A stretch of DNA of 64,000 nucleotides, taken from assembly GCA_050010555.1 (NCBI GenBank), contig JBEKKV010000003.1, positions 1 to 64,000 on the forward strand. Reading direction: 5' to 3'. The notes under the pieces are model-generated. The model saw only the letters and a program-made list of their open reading frames with translations, made no database searches and was not told the origin of the DNA. This document shows positions 42,067 to 51,539 of the stretch, one piece after another. Position numbers and translations under genes: made by a program. Positions within the stretch are counted from its first letter, which is position 1. Each line of letters starts with the position of its first letter. Source of the DNA: JALHUB01 sp050010555 (GTDB lineage Bacteria > Chloroflexota > Dehalococcoidia > DSTF01 > JALHUB01).

Positions 42067-43428
42067 ATGATCCGAGCAAGCGAGATTCGCAGCAGTCTTG
42101 GCTCCCTTCTACTGGACACAGTAGGAGCGCCGCCGCCTGCCTTGCGACACGCCGTTGTCGACTCGCGTGAGGTGAGGCGTGGCGACCTGTTCGTCGCGCT
42201 GCCGGGCGAGCATCGGGACGGGCATGACTTCGTCGCCGACGCGCTCGACCGCGGCGCGGCGGGCGTTCTGGTGCGGCGGGCGCCCCAGGCTCTCCCCGAG
42301 GATGCCGTCGCCTACGTGGTCGAGGACTGCCTGAGGGCGCTGCAATTGATAGCTGCGGGACATCGGGCAGCGCAGCCGGCCAAGGTGATAGCTGTCACGG
42401 GAAGCGTCGGAAAGACGACCACGAAAGAGATCGCGGCGTTCGTCTTGGGCCGGCGATACCGGCTGCTCAAGAATGAGGCGAACTATAACAACGAGATCGG
42501 CCTGCCGCTTACGTTGCTGAGGCTGACCCCTCGGCACGACCGGGCGGTGCTGGAGATGGGGATGTACGCGCCCGGGGAGATCCGCCTCCTCTGCGAGCTG
42601 GCACGGCCGGAGATCGGCGTGGTCACAAACGTCGGGCCGGTGCACCTGGAGCGGCTGGGCAACATAGAAGCGATAGCAGCGGCGAAGGCAGAGCTTGTGG
42701 AAGCGCTGCCGTCGAACGGCTTCGCGGTGCTGAACGGCGACGACCGACGCGTGCGGGCGATGGCCAAGAAGACGAAGGCGCGGGCCGTCCATTTCGGCAC
42801 TTCGGACGGCTGCGAGGTGCGAGGAAGCGATCTGGAGAGCAAAGGGCTGGAGGGAATTTCCTTCACGCTTGAGTTTGGCGGCGAGCGTCTGCGCGTGCGG
42901 ACGAGGCTTCCCGGCCGGCATCTGCTGTCGAATGCGCTGGGCGCTGCGGCAGTGGCGCTGGTGGACGGGATGAGTTTGGGCGAGGTGGCACAGGCGCTCG
43001 CCGCCGCTCGCGTGCCACTGCGACTGCACGTTTACCGCGGCCGTAACGACTCGACGATCCTCGACGACACGTACAACGCCAGCCCGGCCTCAATGATGGC
43101 GGCGCTGGAGCTGCTGGCGGACCTTCCGGGACGGCGGATAGCGGTCCTGGGGGACATGCGGGAGCTGGGCACGGAGGAGCAGGAAGGACACCGGCTCGTC
43201 GGGCGCGAGGCGGCTCGCGTGGCGCAAGTCATCTATGCCGTCGGCGATCTGGGACATCTCATCGGCGAGGAGGCGAAGCGGGCGGGACATCCGGCGGTGA
43301 GCCTGTGGCCGTCGAAGGAGGAGGCGGCCCGGCGGCTGGCGTCAGAATTGCGCGTCGGCGACGTCGTGCTGCTGAAAGCGTCGCGGGCGATGGCACTGGA
43401 GACGATCCTGCCGGAGTTGAAGGACTGA
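42067..43428 (+). CDS. murF: UDP-MurNAc-tripeptide--D-Ala-D-Ala ligase MurF
   Basis: 453 residues. N-terminal VVDSREVRRGDLFVAL, ATP loop AVTGSVGKTTTKE, NNEIGLPLTLL typical of MurF rather than MurE, and DDTYNASPASMMAAL. Adds D-Ala-D-Ala to the muramyl tripeptide. It directly follows ftsI; the murE gene that normally sits between them is absent, so the third-residue ligase must be encoded elsewhere. Confidence 0.93.
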   Translation: MIRASEIRSSLGSLLLDTVGAPPPALRHAVVDSREVRRGDLFVALPGEHRDGHDFVADALDRGAAGVLVRRAPQALPEDAVAYVVEDCLRALQLIAAGHRAAQPAKVIAVTGSVGKTTTKEIAAFVLGRRYRLLKNEANYNNEIGLPLTLLRLTPRHDRAVLEMGMYAPGEIRLLCELARPEIGVVTNVGPVHLERLGNIEAIAAAKAELVEALPSNGFAVLNGDDRRVRAMAKKTKARAVHFGTSDGCEVRGSDLESKGLEGISFTLEFGGERLRVRTRLPGRHLLSNALGAAAVALVDGMSLGEVAQALAAARVPLRLHVYRGRNDSTILDDTYNASPASMMAALELLADLPGRRIAVLGDMRELGTEEQEGHRLVGREAARVAQVIYAVGDLGHLIGEEAKRAGHPAVSLWPSKEEAARRLASELRVGDVVLLKASRAMALETILPELKD

Positions 43429-43429
43429 C

Positions 43430-44395
43430 ATGGTCTACGCACTGTTCGTCGGGACGGCCGCCTTCCTGGTGTCGATCATCTCCGGGCACTGGGTTGTCAA
43501 CTTTCTGCGGGCGCGCGGGCTGGGCAAGCAGATATCGCCGGACGCGCCGGCGTCGCACGCGGTCAAGGCCGGCACGCCGACGATGGGGGGCGTCCTCATC
43601 TTCGGCACGGTCTTCCTGGTCACGGCGCCGACGAACCTGTTCGACAAGCGTTCGATCTTCCTGCCCCTGGGCATCATCGTCGCTACGGGCAGCCTGGGAC
43701 TGATCGACGACTTCTTGACGATTGAAGGCCGGGCGATGGGACGGAGCGGGCTGAACAAGCGTCTGAAATCGGGGCTGCTGCTCGGACTTGGCCTTGCGGC
43801 GGCGCTGATCCTCTACTTCGGCCTGGAGGCGCGGAGCATCAACGTGCCCTGGGCCGGCAAGCACGAAATCGGGTTGCTGTACATCCCGGTCGCGATGGCA
43901 GTCTTCATAGGAACGACGAGCGCTGTCGCCGTGACGGACGGGCTGGACGCGCTGGCCGGCGGCACCACGGCCGTCGCATTCACGGTCTTCGGGGTGATCG
44001 CCTTCCTCCAGGGGCAGACGTTCCTGGCGACGTTCTGCTTGACCGTCGTCGGCGCGACGCTGGGCTTCGTCTGGTACAACGCGCATCCAGCGCGCGTCTT
44101 CATGGGTGACACCGGCGCGCTGGCGCTGGGGTCGACGCTGGCGGTGGTGGCGCTGATGACCGGCTGGTGGCTGGTGCTGCCGGTTGTCGGGATCGTCTTC
44201 GTCATGGAAGGCCTGTCGACCGTCATCCAGATCGTCTACTTCAAGCTCAGCGGCGGCCGGCGGATCTTCAAAATGACGCCGCTGCACCATCATTTCGAGC
44301 TGATGGGGTGGTCGGAGCCACAAATTGTCACAAGATTCTGGTTAATTGGCATGGCCGGAGGCCTTTTGGGTATAGCGCTAGCCTTGACGGATTAG
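43430..44395 (+). CDS. mraY: Phospho-MurNAc-pentapeptide transferase MraY
   Basis: 321 residues, about ten transmembrane helices. HAVKAGTPTMGG, LGLIDDFL with the Asp pair, VTDGLDALAGG, and the late TPLHHHFEL motif are all intact. Moves phospho-MurNAc-pentapeptide onto undecaprenyl phosphate to make lipid I at the inner membrane face. Starts one base after the murF stop. Confidence 0.95.
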   Translation: MVYALFVGTAAFLVSIISGHWVVNFLRARGLGKQISPDAPASHAVKAGTPTMGGVLIFGTVFLVTAPTNLFDKRSIFLPLGIIVATGSLGLIDDFLTIEGRAMGRSGLNKRLKSGLLLGLGLAAALILYFGLEARSINVPWAGKHEIGLLYIPVAMAVFIGTTSAVAVTDGLDALAGGTTAVAFTVFGVIAFLQGQTFLATFCLTVVGATLGFVWYNAHPARVFMGDTGALALGSTLAVVALMTGWWLVLPVVGIVFVMEGLSTVIQIVYFKLSGGRRIFKMTPLHHHFELMGWSEPQIVTRFWLIGMAGGLLGIALALTD

Positions 44396-44405
44396 CTAAA
44401 ATGCT

Positions 44406-45824
44406 ATGACGCATAAACAAGACTTCAGGGGCAAGCGGGTGACGGTGGTGGGGCTAGGCATCGAGGGCGTTGACTTGGCGCGCTACTTGGTGGGCAAGGG
44501 TGCGACCGTCACGATCAGCGACGCCCGTCCAGCGGAGCGGCTGTCGCAGCGTCTGCGAGAGCTGGACGGGCTGCCGGTGCACCTCTCCCTCGGAAAGAAC
44601 GACCCGGCGGACACGATCGCGGCCGATCACGTCTTCGTCTCGCAAGGGGTGCCCATGGACATTCCGGCTGTGTCGACGGCACGGGCGCGAGGCATACCGC
44701 TGGACTCGATGATGCGGCTGTTCCTGGAGCTTTGTCCGGGGCCGGTCGTCGGCATCACGGGGAGCAGCGGCAAGAGCACCACGACGAGTCTGGTCGGCGC
44801 GATGTTCGCGGCGGCGGGCAAACAACACGTGGTAGGCGGGAACATCGGCGTCGGCCTGCTGGCGCTTCTCGACGAGCTTACGCCGGAGACGTGGGTGCTG
44901 CTGGAGATAAGCCACACGCAACTCGAGCTGACGACGAAGAGCCCGCACGTGGCCTGCGTGCTGAATATCACGCCGAACCATCTCGACCGCTACTCCTGGG
45001 AGAGCTACGTGGACCTCAAGCGCAACATCTTGCGCTATCAGTCCGCGGACGATATCGCGGTGCTCGGCTATGACAACGCGGTGTCGCGGGCGCTGGCGTC
45101 GGAGACGCGCGGGAAGGTGGTCTTCTTCAGCGACGGCGCGGACCTGCCCGGCCCGGCAGCGCTGGTCATCGACGAGGCGGTGGTGTGGCGAGACGGCGAG
45201 TCGGAAAAGCAGGTCATGCCCGTGGCGGAGATTCCACTGCGCGGGCGTCACAACGTGGCGAACGTCCTCGCCGCGACGGCGATGGCCTCGGCCTGCGGAA
45301 TCGGCGTCGAAGCGATAGCTGCGGCGGTGCGCGAGTTCAAGGCTGTGCCTCATCGCCTCGAGTACGTCGCCACCATCGACGGCGTCGCCTATTACAACGA
45401 CAGCATCGCGACGACGCCGGAACGGACGCTGGCCGGGATGCGGTCATTCTCGGAGCCGCTGGTGCTGCTGCTGGGAGGTCGCGAGAAGAAGCTCCCGCTC
45501 CATGAGATGGCGTCGGAGGCGTGCGAGCGCTGTCGGGCGATTGTGGTGTTCGGCGAGGCGAGAGAGACGCTTGTCGCGGCCGCCCTGGCGGCAAACGACG
45601 CCGTTGGGTCGAAGAAGCGACCTGCCATCATGGATGTCGAATCGCTTGCCGACGCCGTGTTGGCCGCCAGGGCGGCCGCGCGACCCGGCGACGTTGTGCT
45701 GCTTTCGCCGGCCTGCACCAGCTTCGATGCTTATGACAACTTCGAGGAGCGCGGAGAGCATTTCCGTCGCCTCGTCCTGGAGATGGCGAATCGAGAAGGA
45801 GGGACCCACCATAGCGACATCTGA
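44406..45824 (+). CDS. murD: UDP-MurNAc-L-Ala--D-Glu ligase MurD
   Basis: 472 residues. An N-terminal Rossmann domain starting VTVVGLGIEGVDLARYL, the ATP loop VGITGSSGKSTTTSLVG, NITPNHLDRY, and YYNDSIATTPERTLAG. Adds D-Glu to UDP-MurNAc-L-Ala in the cytoplasm. The last 14 bases overlap the probable start of ftsW, and a ribosome binding site for ftsW is embedded in its last codons. Confidence 0.94.
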   Translation: MTHKQDFRGKRVTVVGLGIEGVDLARYLVGKGATVTISDARPAERLSQRLRELDGLPVHLSLGKNDPADTIAADHVFVSQGVPMDIPAVSTARARGIPLDSMMRLFLELCPGPVVGITGSSGKSTTTSLVGAMFAAAGKQHVVGGNIGVGLLALLDELTPETWVLLEISHTQLELTTKSPHVACVLNITPNHLDRYSWESYVDLKRNILRYQSADDIAVLGYDNAVSRALASETRGKVVFFSDGADLPGPAALVIDEAVVWRDGESEKQVMPVAEIPLRGRHNVANVLAATAMASACGIGVEAIAAAVREFKAVPHRLEYVATIDGVAYYNDSIATTPERTLAGMRSFSEPLVLLLGGREKKLPLHEMASEACERCRAIVVFGEARETLVAAALAANDAVGSKKRPAIMDVESLADAVLAARAAARPGDVVLLSPACTSFDAYDNFEERGEHFRRLVLEMANREGGTHHSDI

Positions 45825-47001
45825 GACGACCCGCGTCCGGCCGGGACCGCCCGATGCCGTCATCGTGACGCTTGTAGTCATGCTCGTCACCGTCGGGCTG
45901 CTTGCCGTCTACAGCGCCAGCTTCGCGCTCGGCAGCCTGCAGTACGGCAGCCCGTATTACTTCGTGGCGCGGCAGGCTATGTGGGCCGTCGTCGGCTCGG
46001 GCCTGCTCGTCTTCATGATGCGCTTCGACTACCACCGTCTGCGCGCGATGAGCCCGCTGCTCATGTTTGGCGCGCTCGTCGGGCTGACGGCCGTGCTGGC
46101 GCCGGGCATCGGCGTGAACCACAACGGCGCCAGCCGCTGGATCGCGATGGGGCCGCTTCCGCCCGTCCAGCCCAGCGAGTTCGCTAAGCTGGCGCTGATC
46201 ATCTACGTCTCGGCGTGGCTTTCGGGGAAGAGTCGCAACCTGCGCAGCTTTGCCGCGGGCCTGGTGCCGTTCGTCGTGATGGTCGGGCTCGTGGCCGGCC
46301 TCGTCATGCTGGAGCCTGACATGGGCACGACGATAATCATCGTGCTCACCACCATCACGCTCTTCTTCGTCGCCGGCGGCGCGTTGAGCCACCTGTTCGC
46401 GCTGACGTCGATCGGCGGCGTGACAGCCGGCTTCCTCGTCCTGACGGGCGGCTATCGGATGGACCGCATCTTCGCCTTCGTCTCGCCGGAAGCCGACCCC
46501 GCGGGCAAGGGGTTCCACATCCTGCAACTGCTCATCGCCCTGGGCAGCGGCGGCGTGACCGGGCTGGGCATCGGGGCCAGCCGTCAGAAGTTCTTCTACG
46601 TCCCCGGCGCGCACACCGACGGCATCTTCGCCATCATCGGCGAGGAGATGGGGTTCATCGGCGCCATGGCCGTCATCCTTCTCTTCGCGCTGCTGATATA
46701 CCGCGGGATTCGCATAATGCTCAACGCCCAGGACAACTTCGGCTCGCTGCTGGCGCTCGGCATAACGAGCTGGATTGCCTACCAGGCCGTCATCAACATC
46801 GGCGGCATCACGCGGACCATGCCGCTTACCGGCATCCCGCTGCCGTTCCTGAGCTACGGCGGCTCCGCGCTGGCGGCGACGCTGGCGGCGGTAGGCATAT
46901 TGCTCAACATTTCCCGCTATTCGAAAGCACGCGCTCCGGTCAAAGAACGCCGGCCCGTCGCGAAAGCGGCGAGACGCCGGGTTCGAGAGGAAGGAACTTG
47001 A
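45811..47001 (+). CDS. ftsW: Septal glycan polymerase FtsW (SEDS), probable ATA start
   Basis: 396 residues counted from an ATA codon. SEDS features: LLAVYSASF in helix 1, NGASRWI, PVQPSEFAKLA, LEPDMGTT, and the late GIPLPFLSYGGS. It polymerises lipid II with FtsI at the septum. No ATG, GTG or TTG lies close to the expected start; an AAGGAGGG at 45796-45803 has ideal 7-nt spacing to ATA 45811. The next usable start, GTG 45865, would cut into helix 1, and the upstream ATGs at 45727 and 45733 would add some 27 unrelated residues. The start is therefore a proposal. The basic C-terminal tail overlaps murG. Confidence 0.85.
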   Translation: MATSETTRVRPGPPDAVIVTLVVMLVTVGLLAVYSASFALGSLQYGSPYYFVARQAMWAVVGSGLLVFMMRFDYHRLRAMSPLLMFGALVGLTAVLAPGIGVNHNGASRWIAMGPLPPVQPSEFAKLALIIYVSAWLSGKSRNLRSFAAGLVPFVVMVGLVAGLVMLEPDMGTTIIIVLTTITLFFVAGGALSHLFALTSIGGVTAGFLVLTGGYRMDRIFAFVSPEADPAGKGFHILQLLIALGSGGVTGLGIGASRQKFFYVPGAHTDGIFAIIGEEMGFIGAMAVILLFALLIYRGIRIMLNAQDNFGSLLALGITSWIAYQAVINIGGITRTMPLTGIPLPFLSYGGSALAATLAAVGILLNISRYSKARAPVKERRPVAKAARRRVREEGT

Positions 47002-48089
47002 GAGTGGCTCTCTCCGGCGGCGGCACAGCAGGCCACGTTTACCCCTGTCTGGCGGTGGCGTCCGCCCTGCGAGATCGACTCTCCTCGCGCGGGGAGGAGC
47101 TTGCGCTGCTTTACCTGGGCATTCGCGGCCGCGTCGATGAGCAGTTGCTGGCGGGAGAAGGCATCGAGTTCGCACCGGTGCGGGCGAGCGCCTTGCGGGT
47201 GCGCTCGCCGCTGCGCTTTGCCGGCGGGCTTGTCGACCTGGCGCTCGGTGCCTGGCAGGCGCGACGCCTGTTACATCGCTTCCAGCCGCAGGCCGTCTTC
47301 GCGACCGGCGGCTACGCCAGCGCTCCCGTCGCGCTCGCCGCGCGCAGCCTGGGACGGCCGCTGCTCGTCTATCTGCCAGACGTCCGACCCGGCTGGGCAG
47401 TGCGCATGATGGCGCGCCTGGCGACCCGCGTGGCGGTGACGGTGGAGGGCTCGCTGCCCTACTTCCCGCTGCGAAAGGCGCTCGTGACCGGCTATCCGGC
47501 CCGGCCGGACTTCTCGACGGCGACGCGCGAAGAGGGGCTTCGTCGCCTGGGCCTCGAGCCGGCGACGAGGACGCTGCTGGTAAGCGGCGGTAGCCTGGGC
47601 GCGCGCTCGATCAACAAGGCGGTCGCCGATAACCTGCCGTCTTTGCTGGAATTATGTCAAATCATTCATCTCTCGGGCGCCGCTGACTTCGACTGGCTGA
47701 AGCAGCGTCGCGACGCCCTGCCGGACGAGCTGCGGAGCCGGCATCACCTGCACGCTTACCTGCCGGAGATGCCGCTAGCGATGGCCGCGGCGGACCTCGC
47801 GCTCATGCGCGCCGGCGCCAGCACCCTCGGCGAGTTGCCGCTGGCCGGCCTTCCTGCCGTGCTCGTCCCGGGCGTCTTTTCGGACCAGGCAGAAAATGCT
47901 CGCTTTCTGGCCGAACGCGGCGCGGCCCTGGCCTTTGCCGACGAGCGGGTTGGCGAGGCCGTCGAAGCGGCGAAGACGTTGCTCCAGGATGACGAGCGGC
48001 TGAAAGCGATGTCTGAAGCAATGCGGGCGCTGGCCCGGCCGGACGCGGCGGACCGGATCGCCGGCATGCTAATGGAAATAGCGGCGTAA
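46998..48089 (+). CDS. murG: UDP-GlcNAc transferase MurG
   Basis: 363 residues from a TTG overlapping the ftsW stop by 4 nt, with AGGAAGGA just upstream. N-terminal glycine loop ALSGGGTAGHVYP, FATGGYASAPVALAA, VSGGSLGARSINKAV, and MRAGASTLGELPLAGLPAVLVP. Adds GlcNAc to lipid I to give lipid II at the inner membrane face. Confidence 0.94.
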   Translation: MRVALSGGGTAGHVYPCLAVASALRDRLSSRGEELALLYLGIRGRVDEQLLAGEGIEFAPVRASALRVRSPLRFAGGLVDLALGAWQARRLLHRFQPQAVFATGGYASAPVALAARSLGRPLLVYLPDVRPGWAVRMMARLATRVAVTVEGSLPYFPLRKALVTGYPARPDFSTATREEGLRRLGLEPATRTLLVSGGSLGARSINKAVADNLPSLLELCQIIHLSGAADFDWLKQRRDALPDELRSRHHLHAYLPEMPLAMAAADLALMRAGASTLGELPLAGLPAVLVPGVFSDQAENARFLAERGAALAFADERVGEAVEAAKTLLQDDERLKAMSEAMRALARPDAADRIAGMLMEIAA

Positions 48090-48091
48090 GA

Positions 48092-49525
48092 ATGACGACG
48101 ATGACGCAGAAAGAGAAGAGCGCAAAGACGATACCGCAGCGGGTGCACCTCGTCGGCATCGGCGGCGTGCACATGTCCGCGATTGCGCACATCCTGATGG
48201 TCTGGGGCCACGACGTCAGCGGCTCCGACCAGCGCCTGTCGTCGTTCACCGAGCGCCTCGTCAAGCAGGGCGCGACGGTATCTCAAGGCCACGACGCGTC
48301 GAACGTCGACGACGCGGGGCTGGTCGTCATCACCTCTGCGGCAACGAAAGACAACCCGGAGATCGTCGAGGCGCGGCGTCGCGGCATCCCGGTCATCAAG
48401 CGCGCGGAAATGGTCGCGCGGCTGATGGAAGGGCACCGTTCGATAGCGGTGGCGGGAACGCACGGCAAGACGACCACCTCCGCGCTGATCGCTTTCATGC
48501 TCGTGGAAGCGGGCCTTTCGCCGACGTTCCTAGTCGGCGGCGACATCGTCAACCTGGGCACGAACGCGGCCGCCGGAGGGGGCGAGCACGTCGTCGTCGA
48601 GGCGGACGAGTTCGACGCCGCCTTCCTTAGCTATGAGCCGGACATCGCCGTCGTCACGAACGTCGAGGCCGACCATCTGGATATTTACGGCTCATTCGAC
48701 AACCTGGTCGGCGCCTTCGCTCAATTCCTCAAGCAAGTGCCGCCGGATGGCCTGATCATCGCCTGCGCCGACGACGAGGTCGTTGCCGAGCTGCTGGGAC
48801 GCGGCAAGGGTCCCGCGATCCCCCTTCAGACGCAGCGCGTGGAACTTTACGGGCTGGATACGCCCGTCGACTGGGTGGTGAGCCATCGCGGGACGCTGGA
48901 AGACAGCGGCCAGGAGTTCTATGTGGGGCTGAACGGCCGGCCGTACGGCGAGTTCCGCATCGGGCTGCCGGGGCGACACAACGTGAGCAACGCTCTGGCG
49001 GCGATAGCCGTCGGGCACAACGTCGGCGTGCCGCTAGAGGCGATGAAGAAGGCGCTGGCGGAGTTCCGCGGCGCCGGCCGTCGCTTCGAGTTCGTCGGCG
49101 AGGCCGGCGGCGTAACGGTGATGGACGACTACGCGCACCACCCGACGGAGCTATGCGCAACCATCGCGGCCGCGAGGGAGCGCTTCGCCGGGCGACGGCT
49201 GGTCGCGGTGTTCCAGCCGCACACCTACAGTCGCACGCTCTATCTGCTCGAAGGCTTTCGCACTTGCTTCGAGGGGCTCGATGATCTCCTGGTGCTCGAA
49301 ACGTACGCGGCGCGCGAGCCGGTGGCCGCCGGCATGAACGCCGAAGAGCTAGCGCGGCAGATCGCCCGTCCCACGACGCGCTTCGTCGCGACGTTCGAGG
49401 ACGCGGCGGCGGCGGCGCTTGCGATGCTGCGGCCCGGCGACGTGTTCTTCACGCTGGGCGCAGGCGACGTGAACGAGGTTGGACCGCTGGTCCTGAAGGG
49501 ACTACGCAAATGGAAGGCGTCATGA
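48092..49525 (+). CDS. murC: UDP-MurNAc--L-Ala ligase MurC
   Basis: 477 residues. VHLVGIGGVHMSAIAHIL, the ATP loop VAGTHGKTTTSALIA, VEADEFDAAFL, and DDYAHHPTELCATI. The first amino acid ligase of the muramyl peptide, adding L-Ala. Lies 2 nt after murG; its end overlaps murB by 16 nt. Confidence 0.95.
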   Translation: MTTMTQKEKSAKTIPQRVHLVGIGGVHMSAIAHILMVWGHDVSGSDQRLSSFTERLVKQGATVSQGHDASNVDDAGLVVITSAATKDNPEIVEARRRGIPVIKRAEMVARLMEGHRSIAVAGTHGKTTTSALIAFMLVEAGLSPTFLVGGDIVNLGTNAAAGGGEHVVVEADEFDAAFLSYEPDIAVVTNVEADHLDIYGSFDNLVGAFAQFLKQVPPDGLIIACADDEVVAELLGRGKGPAIPLQTQRVELYGLDTPVDWVVSHRGTLEDSGQEFYVGLNGRPYGEFRIGLPGRHNVSNALAAIAVGHNVGVPLEAMKKALAEFRGAGRRFEFVGEAGGVTVMDDYAHHPTELCATIAAARERFAGRRLVAVFQPHTYSRTLYLLEGFRTCFEGLDDLLVLETYAAREPVAAGMNAEELARQIARPTTRFVATFEDAAAAALAMLRPGDVFFTLGAGDVNEVGPLVLKGLRKWKAS

Positions 49526-50457
49526 CAGGCGTGAACGAGAGTCTGATCGAAGAGCTGCGAAAGGCCGGCGGCGTGCGACTGAACGAGCCGATCTCGCGCC
49601 ACACGACGTTCGGGATCGGCGGTCCGGCGGACATCTACACCATCGCCGATGATGCGATGCAGCTAAAGACGATGGTCACCCTTTGCGGCCGCCACGACGA
49701 GGCGTTCTTCATCCTCGGAGCGGGCAGCAACATCCTCGTCAGCGACAAGGGTATCCGTGGCGTAACCATCGAGAACCGGGCGCGGGCGCTAGAAGGCCCG
49801 CTGGCGGAGGAGGACGGTCATGCCATCTTCCGCGTAGAATCCGGTGCCAGCTTGGCGGCGACGGCGCGGGAGCTTTCCCATCGAGGTTTCGCCGGGCTGG
49901 AGTGGGCCGGCGGCATCCCCGGCACGATCGGCGGCGCGGTAGTCTACAACGCCAGCGCCTACGACGGCAGCGTAGCGGGGATCCTGCAGGGCGTCGGGAT
50001 GCTCAGCGGCGACGGTCTGGAGTACGAGTTGGCCGTTGGTGAGTTGGGTCTGGGCTATCGGGAGAGCGCTTTCACCCGCAAGCTGTTCACCGGCCACGTG
50101 ATCCTCCGCGCCAGCCTGTTGCTCCACCACGCGGACGCCGGCGAGCTTTCGGAGCGGATGGAGGAGCTGGACAGAAACCGGCAGGCGGCGCAGCCGCGCG
50201 GGCGAAGCGCCGGCTCCATCTTCAAGAACACACGCGAGTACCCGGCCTGGTGGCTCATCGACCAGGTCGGGCTCCGAGGCTATCGCCTCGGCGACGCGGA
50301 GTTTTCGACCAAGCACCCGAACTTCATCGTCAACATCGGCCGGGCGACGGCCATGGATGTCCGGCGGCTCATGGAGCTGGCGGAGCAGCGGGTAGCGGAC
50401 GAGTTCTCGATCAAGCTGCTGCCGGAGGTGGCGCTGCTGGGAGAAGACCTGACGTGA
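49510..50457 (+). CDS. murB: UDP-N-acetylenolpyruvoylglucosamine reductase MurB
   Basis: 315 residues. FAD-binding segment FILGAGSNILVSDKGIRGV, GLEWAGGIPGTIGGAVVYNAS, and the catalytic Ser in RSAGSIFKN with KHPNFIVN later. Reduces enolpyruvyl-GlcNAc to UDP-MurNAc with NADPH. ATG 49522 (ATGA overlap with murC, GGAAGG upstream) is a good alternative start that would remove four residues. Confidence 0.94.
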   Translation: MEGVMTGVNESLIEELRKAGGVRLNEPISRHTTFGIGGPADIYTIADDAMQLKTMVTLCGRHDEAFFILGAGSNILVSDKGIRGVTIENRARALEGPLAEEDGHAIFRVESGASLAATARELSHRGFAGLEWAGGIPGTIGGAVVYNASAYDGSVAGILQGVGMLSGDGLEYELAVGELGLGYRESAFTRKLFTGHVILRASLLLHHADAGELSERMEELDRNRQAAQPRGRSAGSIFKNTREYPAWWLIDQVGLRGYRLGDAEFSTKHPNFIVNIGRATAMDVRRLMELAEQRVADEFSIKLLPEVALLGEDLT

Positions 50458-51539
50458 GCGGAGCAGGCGCTCGGAAGCTCAGACTGGGCGTCATATTCGG
50501 AGGGCGCAGCGGAGAGCATGAGGTGTCAGTGGTGTCGGCGCAGTACGTGATGGCGGCGATAGACCGCAGCCGCTTCGAGGTCGTGCCCATCGGCGTGACC
50601 AAGAACGGCGCCTGGCTGACGCCGGAAGAGACGCAGTCTCAGATGGACGCGCCGGCGGCCCCGTTCAAGAAGACGCTCGTCGGCGAGGCCGAAGGACTCC
50701 TGGGACGGCCGCAGGCGCTGTCGGTGCTGACGGACATAGACGTGGCGTTTCCGCTGATCCACGGGCCCAGCGGCGAGGACGGCACGCTGCAAGGGCTGCT
50801 GGAGCTAGCGCGCGTGCCCTATGCCGGCGCCGGAGTGGCGGCCAGCGCGGCGGGGCTGGACAAGGCGCTGATGAAGGCGCTCCTTCGCGACGCCGGGCTG
50901 CCGGTCATCGACTGGTTGGTGATGACGCGCCCGCAGTGGGCAAAGGACGCGGCAGACCTGACGCAGAGAGTCGAGGCGGAGGTCGGCTATCCCTGTTTCG
51001 TGAAGCCGGCGAACGGCGGCAGCAGCGTCGGCATAACGAAGGCCCACTCGCGCGAGGAGTTGACGAGCGGCATCGCTTGGGCATTCCGCTTCGACCGCAA
51101 GCTCATCGTCGAAAAGGGCGTGGAGCCGCGGGAAATAGAGTGCGCGGTGCTTGGCAACGACGAGCCGGAGGCGTCGCCGCTTGGCGAGATCATCTGCGGC
51201 CGCGAGTTCTATGACTACGAGGCGAAGTACCTCGATTCGTCGACGACACTGTCGATACCGGCGAAGTTGGCGCGCGACAGGTCGTCGCGAATTCGGGCGC
51301 TGGCCCTCGACGCCTACCGCGCCATCGACTGCTGCGGCATGGCGCGCATCGACTTCTTCCTCACGCCGCAGGACGCGGTCTTCGTTGATGAGTTGAACAC
51401 CATACCAGGCTTCACGCCGGGCAGCATGTACCCGCGGCTCTGGCAGGTTGCCGGACTCTCGTACTCCGAGCTGATAAGCCGCCTCGTCGATCTGGGACTG
51501 GAGCGATTCGAGGAGAGGGAACGCCTTGCGCAAGGATAG
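50454..51539 (+). CDS. ddl: D-alanine--D-alanine ligase
   Basis: 361 residues from a GTG that overlaps the murB stop by 4 nt. GVIFGGRSGEHEVSVVSA at the start, the ATP-grasp region CFVKPANGGSSVGITKA, YEAKYLDSS (the omega-loop Tyr seen in true D-Ala-D-Ala ligases rather than D-Lac ligases) and VDELNTIPGFTPGSMYP. Supplies the dipeptide for MurF. Overlaps ftsQ by 14 nt. Confidence 0.94.
   Translation: MSGAGARKLRLGVIFGGRSGEHEVSVVSAQYVMAAIDRSRFEVVPIGVTKNGAWLTPEETQSQMDAPAAPFKKTLVGEAEGLLGRPQALSVLTDIDVAFPLIHGPSGEDGTLQGLLELARVPYAGAGVAASAAGLDKALMKALLRDAGLPVIDWLVMTRPQWAKDAADLTQRVEAEVGYPCFVKPANGGSSVGITKAHSREELTSGIAWAFRFDRKLIVEKGVEPREIECAVLGNDEPEASPLGEIICGREFYDYEAKYLDSSTTLSIPAKLARDRSSRIRALALDAYRAIDCCGMARIDFFLTPQDAVFVDELNTIPGFTPGSMYPRLWQVAGLSYSELISRLVDLGLERFEERERLAQG

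Noticed and set aside
42067..43428. Reading the murF gene as murE
   Set aside because: The NNEIGLPLTLL and DDTYNASPASM motifs are of the MurF type, and the N-terminal domain fits MurF.
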